Source: Clostridia bacterium (GTDB taxonomy: Bacteria > Bacillota > Clostridia > Acetivibrionales > DSM-2933). Taken from it: DNA of 64,000 nucleotides. The notes under the pieces are model-generated. The model did not search any database. It saw only the letters and a program-made list of their open reading frames with translations, and was not told the origin of the DNA. The position numbers and the translations under genes were made by a program. The stretch's first letter is position 1. Each line of letters starts with the position of its first letter. The stretch covers positions 1 to 64,000 of the forward strand of contig JAOABQ010000077.1 of assembly GCA_026418275.1 (NCBI GenBank), read 5' to 3'. Positions 9,179 through 16,582 of this stretch are shown here, piece after piece.

Positions 9179-9403
9179 ATGAGATTAAAACACTATATTG
9201 ACGAAATCTTAGCAAAAGAACAAGACAAAGAAAGCCGAAGTTATTTATTAGCCCTGCGGGGCTTGGTAGGAGATGCTAAGACAGACTTTGTAAATCTACA
9301 GAAAGCAAGGTTATCATACCTATGTAGTTCTTTTGGTGAAACAAAGCAGAAGATTACAGTATTTAACAAGGTCAATTCCTTCATCTCTAGAAAGAAAACC
9401 TAA
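9179..9403 (+). CDS. Small unrecognised protein (74 aa)
   Basis: This is a charged helical protein (MRLKHYIDEILAKEQDK) ending in FISRKKT. The ATG at 9179 has an AGGAGGT site nine bases upstream; an upstream GTG at 9131 has none. It stands between a terminator and the repeat-rich candidate origin, so it may belong to the replication or copy-control module. No family is recognised. Confidence 0.6.
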   Translation: MRLKHYIDEILAKEQDKESRSYLLALRGLVGDAKTDFVNLQKARLSYLCSSFGETKQKITVFNKVNSFISRKKT

Positions 9404-9561
9404 CTGTCTAAATTTTCTTTAAAGATTTTTACACACTATGCTTAACTATCGATATTCCCAAATCGTATAACATGAACGTGGCAGAAAAGTACAATAAGGA
9501 ATGAATAGTATTCTTTATAGAAAATTATAGGAATTATTTTTATCCCTCTTCCTTTATTGGG

Positions 9562-9640
9562 TTGTATTTCTTAGATTGTATTTATTCCTTGTACTTCTTA
9601 TTTAAATTGCTTTAATTGTATTTATTAGATTGTATTTATT
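9562..9640 (+). repeat. 25-bp T-rich direct repeat pair
   Basis: A 25-base unit built from two TTGTATTT words joined by CTTAGA or ATTAGA occurs at 9562-9586 and again at 9616-9640 with one mismatch. The unit itself is a tandem of TTGTATTT(C/A)TT, giving four closely related words in 80 bases. Confidence 0.75.
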
Positions 9641-9670
9641 TGTGTAAGAAATCTAGATAAGAAATACAGA

Positions 9671-9792
9671 ATATTTTGACAAGGGAGATAAGGATTTTTT
9701 ACAGGCATAGAAAATATTATTACAGGGACTGTAAGATATTTTAACACCACATATTAAATATTTTGACAATGGAAATAATGATTTTTTACAGG
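9671..9792 (+). repeat. 35-bp direct repeat pair (iteron-like)
   Basis: A 35-base unit beginning ATATTTTGACAA and ending GATTTTTTACAGG lies at 9671-9705 and 9758-9792, with three mismatches and a start-to-start distance of 87 bases. A partial related copy (ATATTTTAACA) lies between them. The last repeat ends about 100 bases before the initiator-like gene. Confidence 0.75.
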
Positions 9793-9889
9793 TGTAATAA
9801 TTTTTTTAATACTTCCTAAATATTAAGGTCTTATCTGAGTAAGAAAGCAAGGGAAGTAACTATAAAATGAATCGAAATGGGGGATTTTT

Positions 9890-10798
9890 ATGGAATTGAA
9901 TAAGGACGTACTGAAGTATATGAAGGACAATTTCCACAACAATGGATATACCACAAAAACAAGTGCATTGGATATGTGCCTATTTCTATCATTGGAAGCT
10001 AAACAACTTTATTCTACTTTATCTCAATACTGTTATGGAAAGAAAAGAGAGTGTAACCCTTCACAAAGTAGACTTGCATTCCAACTAAGAACCACACGGC
10101 AACGTATTAATAAGTATGTTAATGAATTAAGAGAAAAAGGCATTATTTATACCACATTCAATTCTGATGGCAGTTTAACTTACTACCTAAAGCAAATTGA
10201 GACTATTAGCATAATCCAACATTCTGAAATTGTATATAAAATATTGCATGATTTCAAAGCTGTCTTTGATGAAAAGCTAGAAAAAATAATCAAACAATAT
10301 CAGGAATCAGAACTGTTTATTACTATTGAATTATCAAGTGAACCTGAGAGATTTAAAAATAAAATATATGATTGGTTCACTAGTAAGATAGATAAAAATT
10401 CTGTAAAATCTGTTGCACAAAAGAAAAAGTCAAAGATGGATGAAATGGAGGATATGCTTAATTACTTCCACGAAAGATACCTTGATGTCAAAGGTGAGCC
10501 AATGACATCAAATATTAAAGATAGGAGTATTGATTTAGAGAATTTATGGCGGGTTCATAAAAGGTGTGGATACATCCTCGAAGAATTAAGGAAGCGAATT
10601 GATATTTTCTTTAATTCGCCTCAAATTCAATTTCATAATACTAAAGTCTTTGCACAAGAAATAACACAAAGCCGATTACAACATGCCTCCAAAAATAACG
10701 AAAGCTATATAACTTTAGGGTTAAGCCGTGAAAAAATTAACCTTTTTGAAAACAAGAAAGAGTCTTTACAAACTACTGATTTTGTTTTGGAGGAATAA
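9890..10798 (+). CDS. Replication-initiator-like helix-turn-helix protein (302 aa)
   Basis: Residues about 30-100 form a winged-helix region: SLEAKQLYSTLSQYCYGK, CNPSQSRLAFQLRTTRQRIN as recognition helix, then a wing with GIIYTTFNSDGSLTYYL. The central part is a long charged coiled region, and the C-terminus is unknown. The layout fits plasmid or ICE replication initiators (RepA/DnaD-like) that bind iterons. It directly follows a repeat-rich region, which supports that reading. A GGGGG run and ATTTTT precede the ATG at 9890. A simple transcription factor is the alternative. Confidence 0.65.
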   Translation: MELNKDVLKYMKDNFHNNGYTTKTSALDMCLFLSLEAKQLYSTLSQYCYGKKRECNPSQSRLAFQLRTTRQRINKYVNELREKGIIYTTFNSDGSLTYYLKQIETISIIQHSEIVYKILHDFKAVFDEKLEKIIKQYQESELFITIELSSEPERFKNKIYDWFTSKIDKNSVKSVAQKKKSKMDEMEDMLNYFHERYLDVKGEPMTSNIKDRSIDLENLWRVHKRCGYILEELRKRIDIFFNSPQIQFHNTKVFAQEITQSRLQHASKNNESYITLGLSREKINLFENKKESLQTTDFVLEE

Positions 10799-10803
10799 GA
10801 GTT

Positions 10804-10929
10804 ATGACTACTGATGAATTTATAGCAGTTCTCAGAAGGAAGAAAGTAAGTCCTAAGTTTGCAATAGACGATGAAATAAGCCTTTTTACCATCTTGATAA
10901 TATGCAAGAGTGATATGCCACCCACATGA
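10804..10929 (+). CDS. Short ORF, possibly a gene fragment (41 aa)
   Basis: It reads MTTDEFIAVLRRKKVSPKF and ends in ICKSDMPPT. A GGAGG site overlaps the end of the preceding gene, eleven bases before the ATG. The N-terminus looks like a real protein start, but the length suggests the 3' part was lost or frameshifted. No function is assigned. Confidence 0.4.
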   Translation: MTTDEFIAVLRRKKVSPKFAIDDEISLFTILIICKSDMPPT

Positions 10930-11303
10930 AAACATATCAGCATTGAAGGGTTATAAACCTAAGAAAACAGAATAATTGTGAACTTTCCTCAGGCGATGTG
11001 CATCTGCAACGACATTTCAAGAAAATTTTTTCTAGGAATTTTTATTTACAATTCCCCCGCTCCCCCATTTCACTACTGCAACAAAAGTGGGGCAAAAATC
11101 TGTTTGGTATACTTCTAAAGTACCTGGGGCCATGCCCCAAGCCCTTGAATAGTGCGGCACTGGGGCGGTTCGTTTGCCGCCAAAAAAAACCGACAAACCC
11201 CCACGCCCCTTGCCCTAAAAACTATTTACTTTGCATTCGATTTGTGCGTAAGTATATGCATTCAACAAAACGGCGGCAAACCCGCAAAAAGGAGTGTTTG
11301 TAT
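10930..11303 (+). promoter_or_regulatory. GC-rich hairpin island upstream of ardA
   Basis: In AT-rich surroundings this region of about 370 bases contains TGGGGC-CAT-GCCCCA (11125-11139), a GGCGG/CCGCC hairpin near 11163-11180 and runs of C. There is no convincing gene: an ORF opens at 10998, but its first 100 codons are basic, Pro-rich and lack a ribosome site. Folded, GC-rich leaders of ardA genes in conjugative elements can act as single-strand promoters that allow early expression after transfer; that role is inferred here. Confidence 0.5.
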
Positions 11304-11822
11304 ATGACTATTAAAATCTATGTTGCTAATCTTGCAAAGTATAATGAAGGTATTCTGAAAGGCGAATGGATTGAATTACCGATGGCTAGAGACGAATTAC
11401 AGGAAGCTATAAGCAATCTCTTAGGGACTGATGAAGAATGTGCTATACATGATTATGAAGCCCCATTTGATGTAGGAGAGTATGAAGACATATTTACCTT
11501 AAATGAGTTAGCACAAGACCTTGAAGACGTAAACGAAGATGAAGAGATAGTCAACTTGATTGCTGATGATGTGCTTGGTGTAGGGTACAATAAGCAGGAA
11601 TTAGTCAGAGTTTTAAAAGACCATGAATATTCAATAGCTTGTGATGTATGGACTGAGCAGGATTTAGCACTTAAAGTCGATGAAGAAATGTTGCCCTTTG
11701 ATTATAGCATAATAAAGAATACAGGCGTAGAGAATTACCTTGATTGGGAATCAATAGGGCATGTAATGATTATGGATGGATGGGTTATCAAAAATGGTTA
11801 TGGTGTGCGGGTGTATCTATAA
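11304..11822 (+). CDS. ardA: Antirestriction protein ArdA
   Basis: ArdA is a DNA-mimic protein that blocks type I restriction enzymes on incoming DNA. This 172-residue protein has the family start MTIKIYVANLAKYNEG, a GEWIELP strand, a strongly acidic surface (for example LAQDLEDVNEDEEI) and the typical DYEAPF segment. Its length matches known ArdA proteins (about 165-175 residues). The ATG at 11304 has AAAAAGGAG ten bases before it. Its presence implies entry of element 1 as single-stranded DNA by conjugation. Confidence 0.9.
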   Translation: MTIKIYVANLAKYNEGILKGEWIELPMARDELQEAISNLLGTDEECAIHDYEAPFDVGEYEDIFTLNELAQDLEDVNEDEEIVNLIADDVLGVGYNKQELVRVLKDHEYSIACDVWTEQDLALKVDEEMLPFDYSIIKNTGVENYLDWESIGHVMIMDGWVIKNGYGVRVYL

Positions 11823-11848
11823 TCCCGCCATCAAAAGGAGTAGATATT

Positions 11849-12814
11849 ATGTATGAAATAGATACATTTAACGCTGTAACCGTTAGGGATAAGTCCCATT
11901 TCATAAGGTACTTTCTACAAATCAAGGCTTCAAAGTCAGTTAAAACGGCAAATGCTTATGAAAGAGATATACAAAACTTCTTCCGTGTAGCAATTGAGAA
12001 TATATCACTTGATGATATTAGGAAAGTTACTATATTTGACTGCCAAGAGTTTATTAGAGAGTTGACTATCAAAGGGGAATCAGCTTCTACCATTAACAGA
12101 AAAATATCTGCTTTATCATCGTTATATAGGTGGCTTTTAAAGTACCAAGATAATACTACAGGCTTGAAGGTGATACAGTTTAACCCCTTTGGTAATCTGA
12201 AAGAGGAAAAGCCAATTATCAATAACAAGGAAACGCCCTTTCTCACACAAGATGAAGCAAAGCAACTACTAGACAGCATTGAAACCAAGACCATTTTAGG
12301 ACTGCGAAACAAGACTATAATTGCACTGGCAATAACAACGGCATTACGGAAGGCAGAAATAATCAATATTAAGATACAGGACATTACCACCTATGACGGA
12401 TACGATGTAATAAAAGTCACCCGTAAGGGCGGGAAACAAGACTTTGTAAAACTACAAACACCTGTAAGGCTAATGATTGAGGACTATTTAAGACGTACTA
12501 ACAGGACTAAAATTGAGCATTCAGGCAGTTATTTATTCCTTGGACACAGTACAAACGGCTTAAACAGAGATAGGTTGAACGAATCAACTCTTAACTACAT
12601 GATTGCTAAAGTTGCTAAAAAGGCAGGAATTGAAAAGGATTTGAGGGTTCACAGCACCCGCCATACAGCTATTACCCTTGCTATAAATGCGGGAGCTACT
12701 ATTGAAAAAGTTAGGGACTTTGCAGGGCATAAGAATATATCTACTACAAGTCGGTATGTTCACTCTATCGAAAGACTAAAGAACAATGCAGGAGATTTGA
12801 TAAATATAATTTGA
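11849..12814 (+). CDS. XerD-like tyrosine recombinase (321 aa)
   Basis: A SAM-like N-terminal domain (residues about 15-110) is followed by a tyrosine recombinase catalytic domain. The catalytic set is complete: Arg167 (TALRKAE), Lys193 (TRKGG), His268-x-x-Arg271 (HSTRH), His294 (AGHKN) and Tyr303 (SRYVH). It is separate from the element integrase downstream and may resolve multimers of the excised circle or be a second integration enzyme. The ATG at 11849 has AAAAGGAG eight bases upstream; the ORF runs further 5' through ardA without a ribosome site. Confidence 0.85.
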   Translation: MYEIDTFNAVTVRDKSHFIRYFLQIKASKSVKTANAYERDIQNFFRVAIENISLDDIRKVTIFDCQEFIRELTIKGESASTINRKISALSSLYRWLLKYQDNTTGLKVIQFNPFGNLKEEKPIINNKETPFLTQDEAKQLLDSIETKTILGLRNKTIIALAITTALRKAEIINIKIQDITTYDGYDVIKVTRKGGKQDFVKLQTPVRLMIEDYLRRTNRTKIEHSGSYLFLGHSTNGLNRDRLNESTLNYMIAKVAKKAGIEKDLRVHSTRHTAITLAINAGATIEKVRDFAGHKNISTTSRYVHSIERLKNNAGDLINII

Positions 12815-12969
12815 TTACACCGTATTACAAACCATTCAATCTAATAAGAATTATATTGAATGTAACCCTCTTACAAGATTTATTTTAACAATTCATTCAC
12901 TCCAATAGGTAAATGTTTGCCGTACATAGGAGCAAATATGCTCTGAAATTAATTAAGGGGTGAATTGTA

Positions 12970-13218
12970 TTGAGTAACAATCTAGCAAAGTGGTATCATG
13001 AAAGTGGCAAGCTGAACCTTGACAAAAGAATATACAGTTTTGACGAGTTGCCATTAACGTTAACCGTGGAAGAAGTAGCGGAGATACTTGGAATTTGTAA
13101 AGCTAATGCTTACAATCTATGTCATAATAAGGACTTTCCTTCTGTCAAAGTGGGAAACCGTATCTTTGTTCCGAGACCCGCCTTCGTGTTATGGATGACA
13201 AATCCAAAAGGAGGTTAA
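12970..13218 (+). CDS. xis: Excisionase (Xis), MerR-like helix-turn-helix
   Basis: This 82-residue protein has a winged helix-turn-helix TLTVEEVAEILGICKANAYN followed by FPSVKVGNRIFVPRPAFVLWM, the Tn916-type excisionase pattern. It would bend attachment-site DNA and direct the integrase to excise the element. The start is TTG at 12970 with AAGGGGTGA upstream. It lies four bases before int, so the two are cotranscribed. Confidence 0.85.
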   Translation: MSNNLAKWYHESGKLNLDKRIYSFDELPLTLTVEEVAEILGICKANAYNLCHNKDFPSVKVGNRIFVPRPAFVLWMTNPKGG

Positions 13219-13222
13219 TGTT

Positions 13223-14350
13223 ATGGCGAAAAGAGAAGCCTATGCTGGCACAATAACAAAAGTTAAAGATAAAGATTTATTTATGGGGAGAATCCAATTA
13301 GGATTTAAGCCTGATGGTAAGCCTAACCGTAAAACAGTCTATGGCAAAACTAAAGCAGAAGTAGCTGAAAAAATAAGAATCCTTGCAGTTCAGTTCGGTG
13401 CAGGTGCATGTTATGACCCTTCTACAATGACAATTAAAGAATGGATAGAGTTTTGGATAGATAATTTTAAAAAGCTAAACCTTAAGCCCAAAACCCTTGA
13501 AGTCTATAAACAAGTCATTGCATGTCATATTATACCAAATATAGGTCATGTTACTCTAAAAACATTAACTGCTATGCATCTACAGAGGTTAATTAATGAG
13601 AAATTTCAAAACGGAATGGCTTCGGCGAGTGTTCGGAAGATGCACAATATCATTAGTTCATCTTTAGACCAAGCATTAAAGAATGACATGATTCCCAAGA
13701 ATCCAGCTAAAGCAGTTAAATTGCCTACTCTTTCTCAAAAAGCAATCAAATACCTTACAGAGAGTGAACAAAAAAGGTTCTTTGAAGCAGCTTGTAAAGA
13801 TGACCTGTTTCCTTTATTCGTACTAGCTGCTCATACTGGACTTAGACTAGGAGAGTTATTGGCATTGAATTGGGGTGATATTGACTTCAAAAACGGCACT
13901 ATTAGCGTGACTAAAAACGCTATAACTGTTGAGGACTTTGATAACGAGACAGATAAGCGGAATGTTACAAAAATTCAGGATAGCCCAAAAACGAGGTCTA
14001 GTATAAGAAAAGTGCCGCTATCAGATACAGCTACTCAAGTTTTGAAAACCCATAGACAAAATTCTAACAACATTCTTGTGTTTAGCACAAAAAGTGGAAC
14101 AATACTCAACCAAAGTAATGTGAGAAGAAGTCTTCACAGACTTCTCGAGAAGGCTGGAATTAATAAATGCGGTTTTCATACACTTCGCCACACCTTTGCC
14201 ACAAGACTTTTTGAGAAAGGTATATCTGCAAAAATAGTATCTGAGTTTTTAGGGCATTCGAAAGTAGGTCATACTCTAGATATTTACACGCATTGTACAG
14301 AATCAGTAAAAGCTGATGCCATCAAAGCCTTAGATATAAGCGGATTGTAG
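13223..14350 (+). CDS. int: Tyrosine integrase of element 1
   Basis: This 375-residue Tn916/phage-type integrase has an AP2-like arm-binding N-terminus (residues 5-55), a SAM-like core-binding domain (70-165) and a catalytic domain with Arg208 (HTGLRLGE), His319-x-x-Arg322 (HTLRH), His345 (LGHSK) and Tyr355 (DIYTH). All catalytic residues are present, so it should be active. It ends 182 bases from the tRNA-Thr fragment, with three arm-type repeats between, the standard arrangement for a tRNA-targeting integrase. Confidence 0.93.
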   Translation: MAKREAYAGTITKVKDKDLFMGRIQLGFKPDGKPNRKTVYGKTKAEVAEKIRILAVQFGAGACYDPSTMTIKEWIEFWIDNFKKLNLKPKTLEVYKQVIACHIIPNIGHVTLKTLTAMHLQRLINEKFQNGMASASVRKMHNIISSSLDQALKNDMIPKNPAKAVKLPTLSQKAIKYLTESEQKRFFEAACKDDLFPLFVLAAHTGLRLGELLALNWGDIDFKNGTISVTKNAITVEDFDNETDKRNVTKIQDSPKTRSSIRKVPLSDTATQVLKTHRQNSNNILVFSTKSGTILNQSNVRRSLHRLLEKAGINKCGFHTLRHTFATRLFEKGISAKIVSEFLGHSKVGHTLDIYTHCTESVKADAIKALDISGL

Positions 14351-14360
14351 GCAATAAGAA

Positions 14361-14393
14361 AGTACACCATTTAGTACACCATCAGTACACCAT
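14361..14393 (+). repeat. Putative integrase arm-type sites, right end (three copies)
   Basis: AGTACACCAT occurs at 14361, 14373 and 14384, eleven to twelve bases apart, starting ten bases after the int stop. It matches the pair at 700-720. Confidence 0.7.
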
Positions 14394-14483
14394 TCCAGGC
14401 AATTTTATATAATTTTAGGCGGTTTTACACACCAAATTATGGTACTTACCATACTAAGAAAGGGGTGAGAAAATGATAACAAA

Positions 14484-14524
14484 AAACCTTGAAACGCTGA
14501 TTCCTCAACACTTCAAGGTTCTTT
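14484..14524. terminator. tRNA-Thr terminator hairpin (bidirectional)
   Basis: AACCTTGAA (14486-14494) pairs with TTCAAGGTT (14512-14520), with CTTTT on the plus side and TTTTTTG on the minus side. On the minus strand it directly follows the tRNA 3' half and is probably its transcription terminator; on the plus strand it can end int transcription. A decayed copy lies at about 528-565. Confidence 0.7.
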
Positions 14525-14532
14525 TAGTTGGA

Positions 14533-14574
14533 GCCCTCAACCAGAATCGAACTGGTGACCTCATCCTTACCATG
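14533..14574 (-). other. Right att site: 3' half of tRNA-Thr(GGU), canonical copy
   Basis: These are the same 42 bases as 576-617 but with the intact T-loop TTCGATT. The minus-strand order is anticodon loop ATGGTAA, GGATG, AGGTC, T-arm, acceptor strand and CTCC. The stretch upstream on the minus strand (14575 and beyond) does not supply a tRNA 5' half, only ACTCC. This is therefore also a fragment and serves as the junction between element 1 and element 2. Confidence 0.85.
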
Positions 14575-14657
14575 GAGTGTATCAAATAAAATTAACACTC
14601 TAGAATCCTTTAGTATCAACGGTTTCGTGGTTCTTATTCTTCCAAAACAATTAAAAT

Positions 14658-14678
14658 AAACCAATTACAAACCAATTA
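14658..14678 (+). repeat. Putative arm-type sites of element 2 integrase (two copies)
   Basis: AAACCAATTA occurs at 14658 and 14669, eleven bases apart. The pair begins 84 bases inside the tRNA fragment, the same geometry as the GTACACCAT pair of element 1 (83 bases, same spacing), but the word is different. This points to a second integrase with another arm specificity using the same tRNA target. The rest of the 14575-14785 gap shows no gene. Confidence 0.6.
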
Positions 14679-14785
14679 ACGGCTTCGGTGAGTTTGGCAA
14701 TTCACTTATATTTATCAAGGGACTAATGTTTAATTTAGGATGAAGTATTGCCTAATTAATTAAAAATATTTGGAGATGAAAATAT

Positions 14786-15574
14786 ATGGCTAAAAAAGTA
14801 ATTGCCCTGGCAAACCAAAAAGGCGGTGTTGGAAAAACTACCAGTTCATTAAATCTTGCATATGCACTTTCTGAACTTGGACAAAAAGTGCTACTGATAG
14901 ATTTTGACCCGCAGTCAAACCTTTCCATGTGCTTTGGAATTGACAGACCGGATGAACTTAAAACAACAATTTATGATTTGATGGTGTGCATCATAGATGA
15001 AAAGGTTCTACCCAACAAAAGTGAATATATTCTTTCTTTCAATAACCTTGACCTTATTCCTTGCAGTATTGAACTTTCAGCAATTGAAATGAGTCTTGTT
15101 AATGTAATGAGTAGAGAGTTAGTTTTAAAAATGTTGTTAGATCATGTTAAAGCAGACTATGACTACGTTATCATTGACTGTATGCCTTCTCTCGGAATGT
15201 TAACCGTTAATGCGCTTGCCGCATGTGATAGTGTTCTCATTCCTGCAACACCACAGTATCTTTCAGCAAAAGGATTGGAATTATTGTTGCAAACTATTGT
15301 AAGAGTGAAGAAGCGCATAAACCCTCAAATTAAAATTGATGGTATATTAATCTCCATGTTCTCGGAACGGACAAAATTGACAAAAGAAATCCTAAATCTT
15401 ATGAATGACGCTTACAGCGAACATATAAAAATATTTCAAAGTAAGATACCTATGTCAATCAAGGTTGGCGAAGCAAGCTATAGATATAAAAGCATTATTG
15501 AGTATGACCCTAAATGCAAAGTAGCATTAGCATACCAAAACTTCGGAAAGGAGTATTTATGCAATGGAAATTAG
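14786..15574 (+). CDS. parA: ParA/Soj-type partition ATPase
   Basis: This 262-residue P-loop ATPase of the ParA family has the deviant Walker A KGGVGKTT (residues 12-19), VLLIDFDPQSNLS and DYVIIDCMPSLG. With ParB it would segregate or stabilise the excised ICE. A GGAGATGAAA site precedes the ATG. Its stop overlaps the parB start by eleven bases, so expression is coupled. No canonical parS (TGTTTCACGTGAAACA) is seen nearby. Confidence 0.9.
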   Translation: MAKKVIALANQKGGVGKTTSSLNLAYALSELGQKVLLIDFDPQSNLSMCFGIDRPDELKTTIYDLMVCIIDEKVLPNKSEYILSFNNLDLIPCSIELSAIEMSLVNVMSRELVLKMLLDHVKADYDYVIIDCMPSLGMLTVNALAACDSVLIPATPQYLSAKGLELLLQTIVRVKKRINPQIKIDGILISMFSERTKLTKEILNLMNDAYSEHIKIFQSKIPMSIKVGEASYRYKSIIEYDPKCKVALAYQNFGKEYLCNGN

Positions 15575-16562
15575 AGGTAAAGTGAGAAGTTTTGCAGATA
15601 TTTTCGGCGAAGATATTGAATCTGAACCAAAACAGTTCATATCTATAACAGAACTTGAGCTATCCAGGCTTACTCCATTTCCCAATCATCCATTCAAGCT
15701 CTATCAGGGCGACCGGTTGAATGATATGGTGTGCAGCATTAAGGAACTAGGCATTATACTTCCCATCATTGTAAGACCTACAGGCAATAATATTTTTGAA
15801 ATATTATCCGGTCATAACAGGGTAAACGCTGCCAAAATTGCGGGACTTGAAAAAGTACCCGCTATTATAAAAGAAGAATTATCTAACGAAGAGGCTAATC
15901 TTATTGTGACAGAAACTAATTTATTACAACGCTCATTCTCAGATTTAAGTCACTCTGAAAGGGCTGTGGCACTTGTTACGCATTATAATACTATTAAACA
16001 TCAAGGGAAAAGGAATGATTTAATAAAAGAGATTGAAATGCTCTCAAAAGTGCATAACTTAAAGGCTGAGTCATCATTGCCCCAAGTTGGGACAAGGTCA
16101 GATAAAAAAGTTGGTGAGAAATATAATCTATCTAAAAACACCGTTGCTAGATACATACGATTGAATGAACTTATTCCTAAACTTCTTAATAGAGTGGACA
16201 GCGAAGAAATTGCCTTCATTCCGGCAGTTACACTTTCATTTGTCAAGAAATCGGAACAACAGGATATTGAAAGAATACTTGCTGAAAACAACTTGAAGGT
16301 CGATATGGTAAAAGCAGATATACTGCGTTCAAACACAGGCACTCTAACTGCTGACAAAATATATGCTATTTTATCAGGTGAACTTGGGAAAAAGAAAAAA
16401 AACAATAAATTAGCACCTATTAAGATAAAACCCAAAGTCATATCCAGATTTTTCACACAGGAACAAAAAGCTTCCGAGATTGAAGACATTATCGAAAAGG
16501 CATTGGAACAATATTTCAGTAGTTTACCAAAACACTTGGACGAAAAGGAGGATATTGAATAA
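15564..16562 (+). CDS. parB: ParB-family partition protein
   Basis: This 332-residue protein has an N-terminal ParB/Srx-like domain ([19 protein letters not shown], then [13 protein letters not shown]), a helix-turn-helix region ([18 protein letters not shown]) and a C-terminal charged part. It should bind centromere-like sites and nucleoid-bound ParA. It overlaps parA by eleven bases and is followed after twenty bases by the giant methylase/helicase gene, preceded by AAAGGAGG. Confidence 0.9.
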   Translation: MEIRGKVRSFADIFGEDIESEPKQFISITELELSRLTPFPNHPFKLYQGDRLNDMVCSIKELGIILPIIVRPTGNNIFEILSGHNRVNAAKIAGLEKVPAIIKEELSNEEANLIVTETNLLQRSFSDLSHSERAVALVTHYNTIKHQGKRNDLIKEIEMLSKVHNLKAESSLPQVGTRSDKKVGEKYNLSKNTVARYIRLNELIPKLLNRVDSEEIAFIPAVTLSFVKKSEQQDIERILAENNLKVDMVKADILRSNTGTLTADKIYAILSGELGKKKKNNKLAPIKIKPKVISRFFTQEQKASEIEDIIEKALEQYFSSLPKHLDEKEDIE

Positions 16563-16582
16563 TAAAAGGAGGAAGTTCGCTC

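Larger units (their letters stand above)
9404..9889. other. Candidate replication origin region with direct repeats
   Basis: This gene-free AT-rich stretch of about 490 bases lies immediately upstream of an initiator-like gene. It contains two families of direct repeats (9562-9640 and 9671-9792) and a small palindrome TTACAG/CTGTAA at 9720-9734. Iteron-like repeats beside a helix-turn-helix initiator are typical of theta or ICE-type origins, but the assignment is inference. Confidence 0.5.
576..14574. mobile_element. Element 1: integrated element in tRNA-Thr with defence-like cargo
   Basis: It is bounded by 42-bp tRNA-Thr 3'-half direct repeats, carries int and xis at its right end and has matching arm-type repeats inside both ends. 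Contents are a six-gene minus-strand cargo operon (776-8093) and a plus-strand module of regulators, candidate origin, initiator-like protein, ArdA, XerD-like recombinase, Xis and Int. No relaxase, coupling protein or secretion ATPase is present, so it cannot self-transfer. ArdA suggests that it arrives by conjugation, perhaps mobilised in trans by element 2 or similar. Confidence 0.75.

Noticed and set aside
9562..9792. CRISPR array
   Set aside because: There are only two copies of each repeat, no regular spacers and no cas genes; the repeats fit an origin better.
10998..11303. 102-codon 5' extension of ardA
   Set aside because: It has no ribosome site, an unnatural basic and Pro-rich composition, and overlaps GC-rich hairpins; ArdA proteins start at the MTIKIYV position.
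14533..14600. A complete tRNA-Thr gene
   Set aside because: The 3' half is clean, but the sequence on the 5' side cannot form the acceptor, D-arm or anticodon stem; only a fragment is present.
16001..16489. 162-codon ORF antisense to parB
   Set aside because: It lies opposite a clear ParB with a helix-turn-helix and has no start signal.
14786..16562. parS centromere next to parAB
   Set aside because: I looked for TGTTTCACGTGAAACA-like palindromes near the operon and saw none; the centromere may have another sequence.
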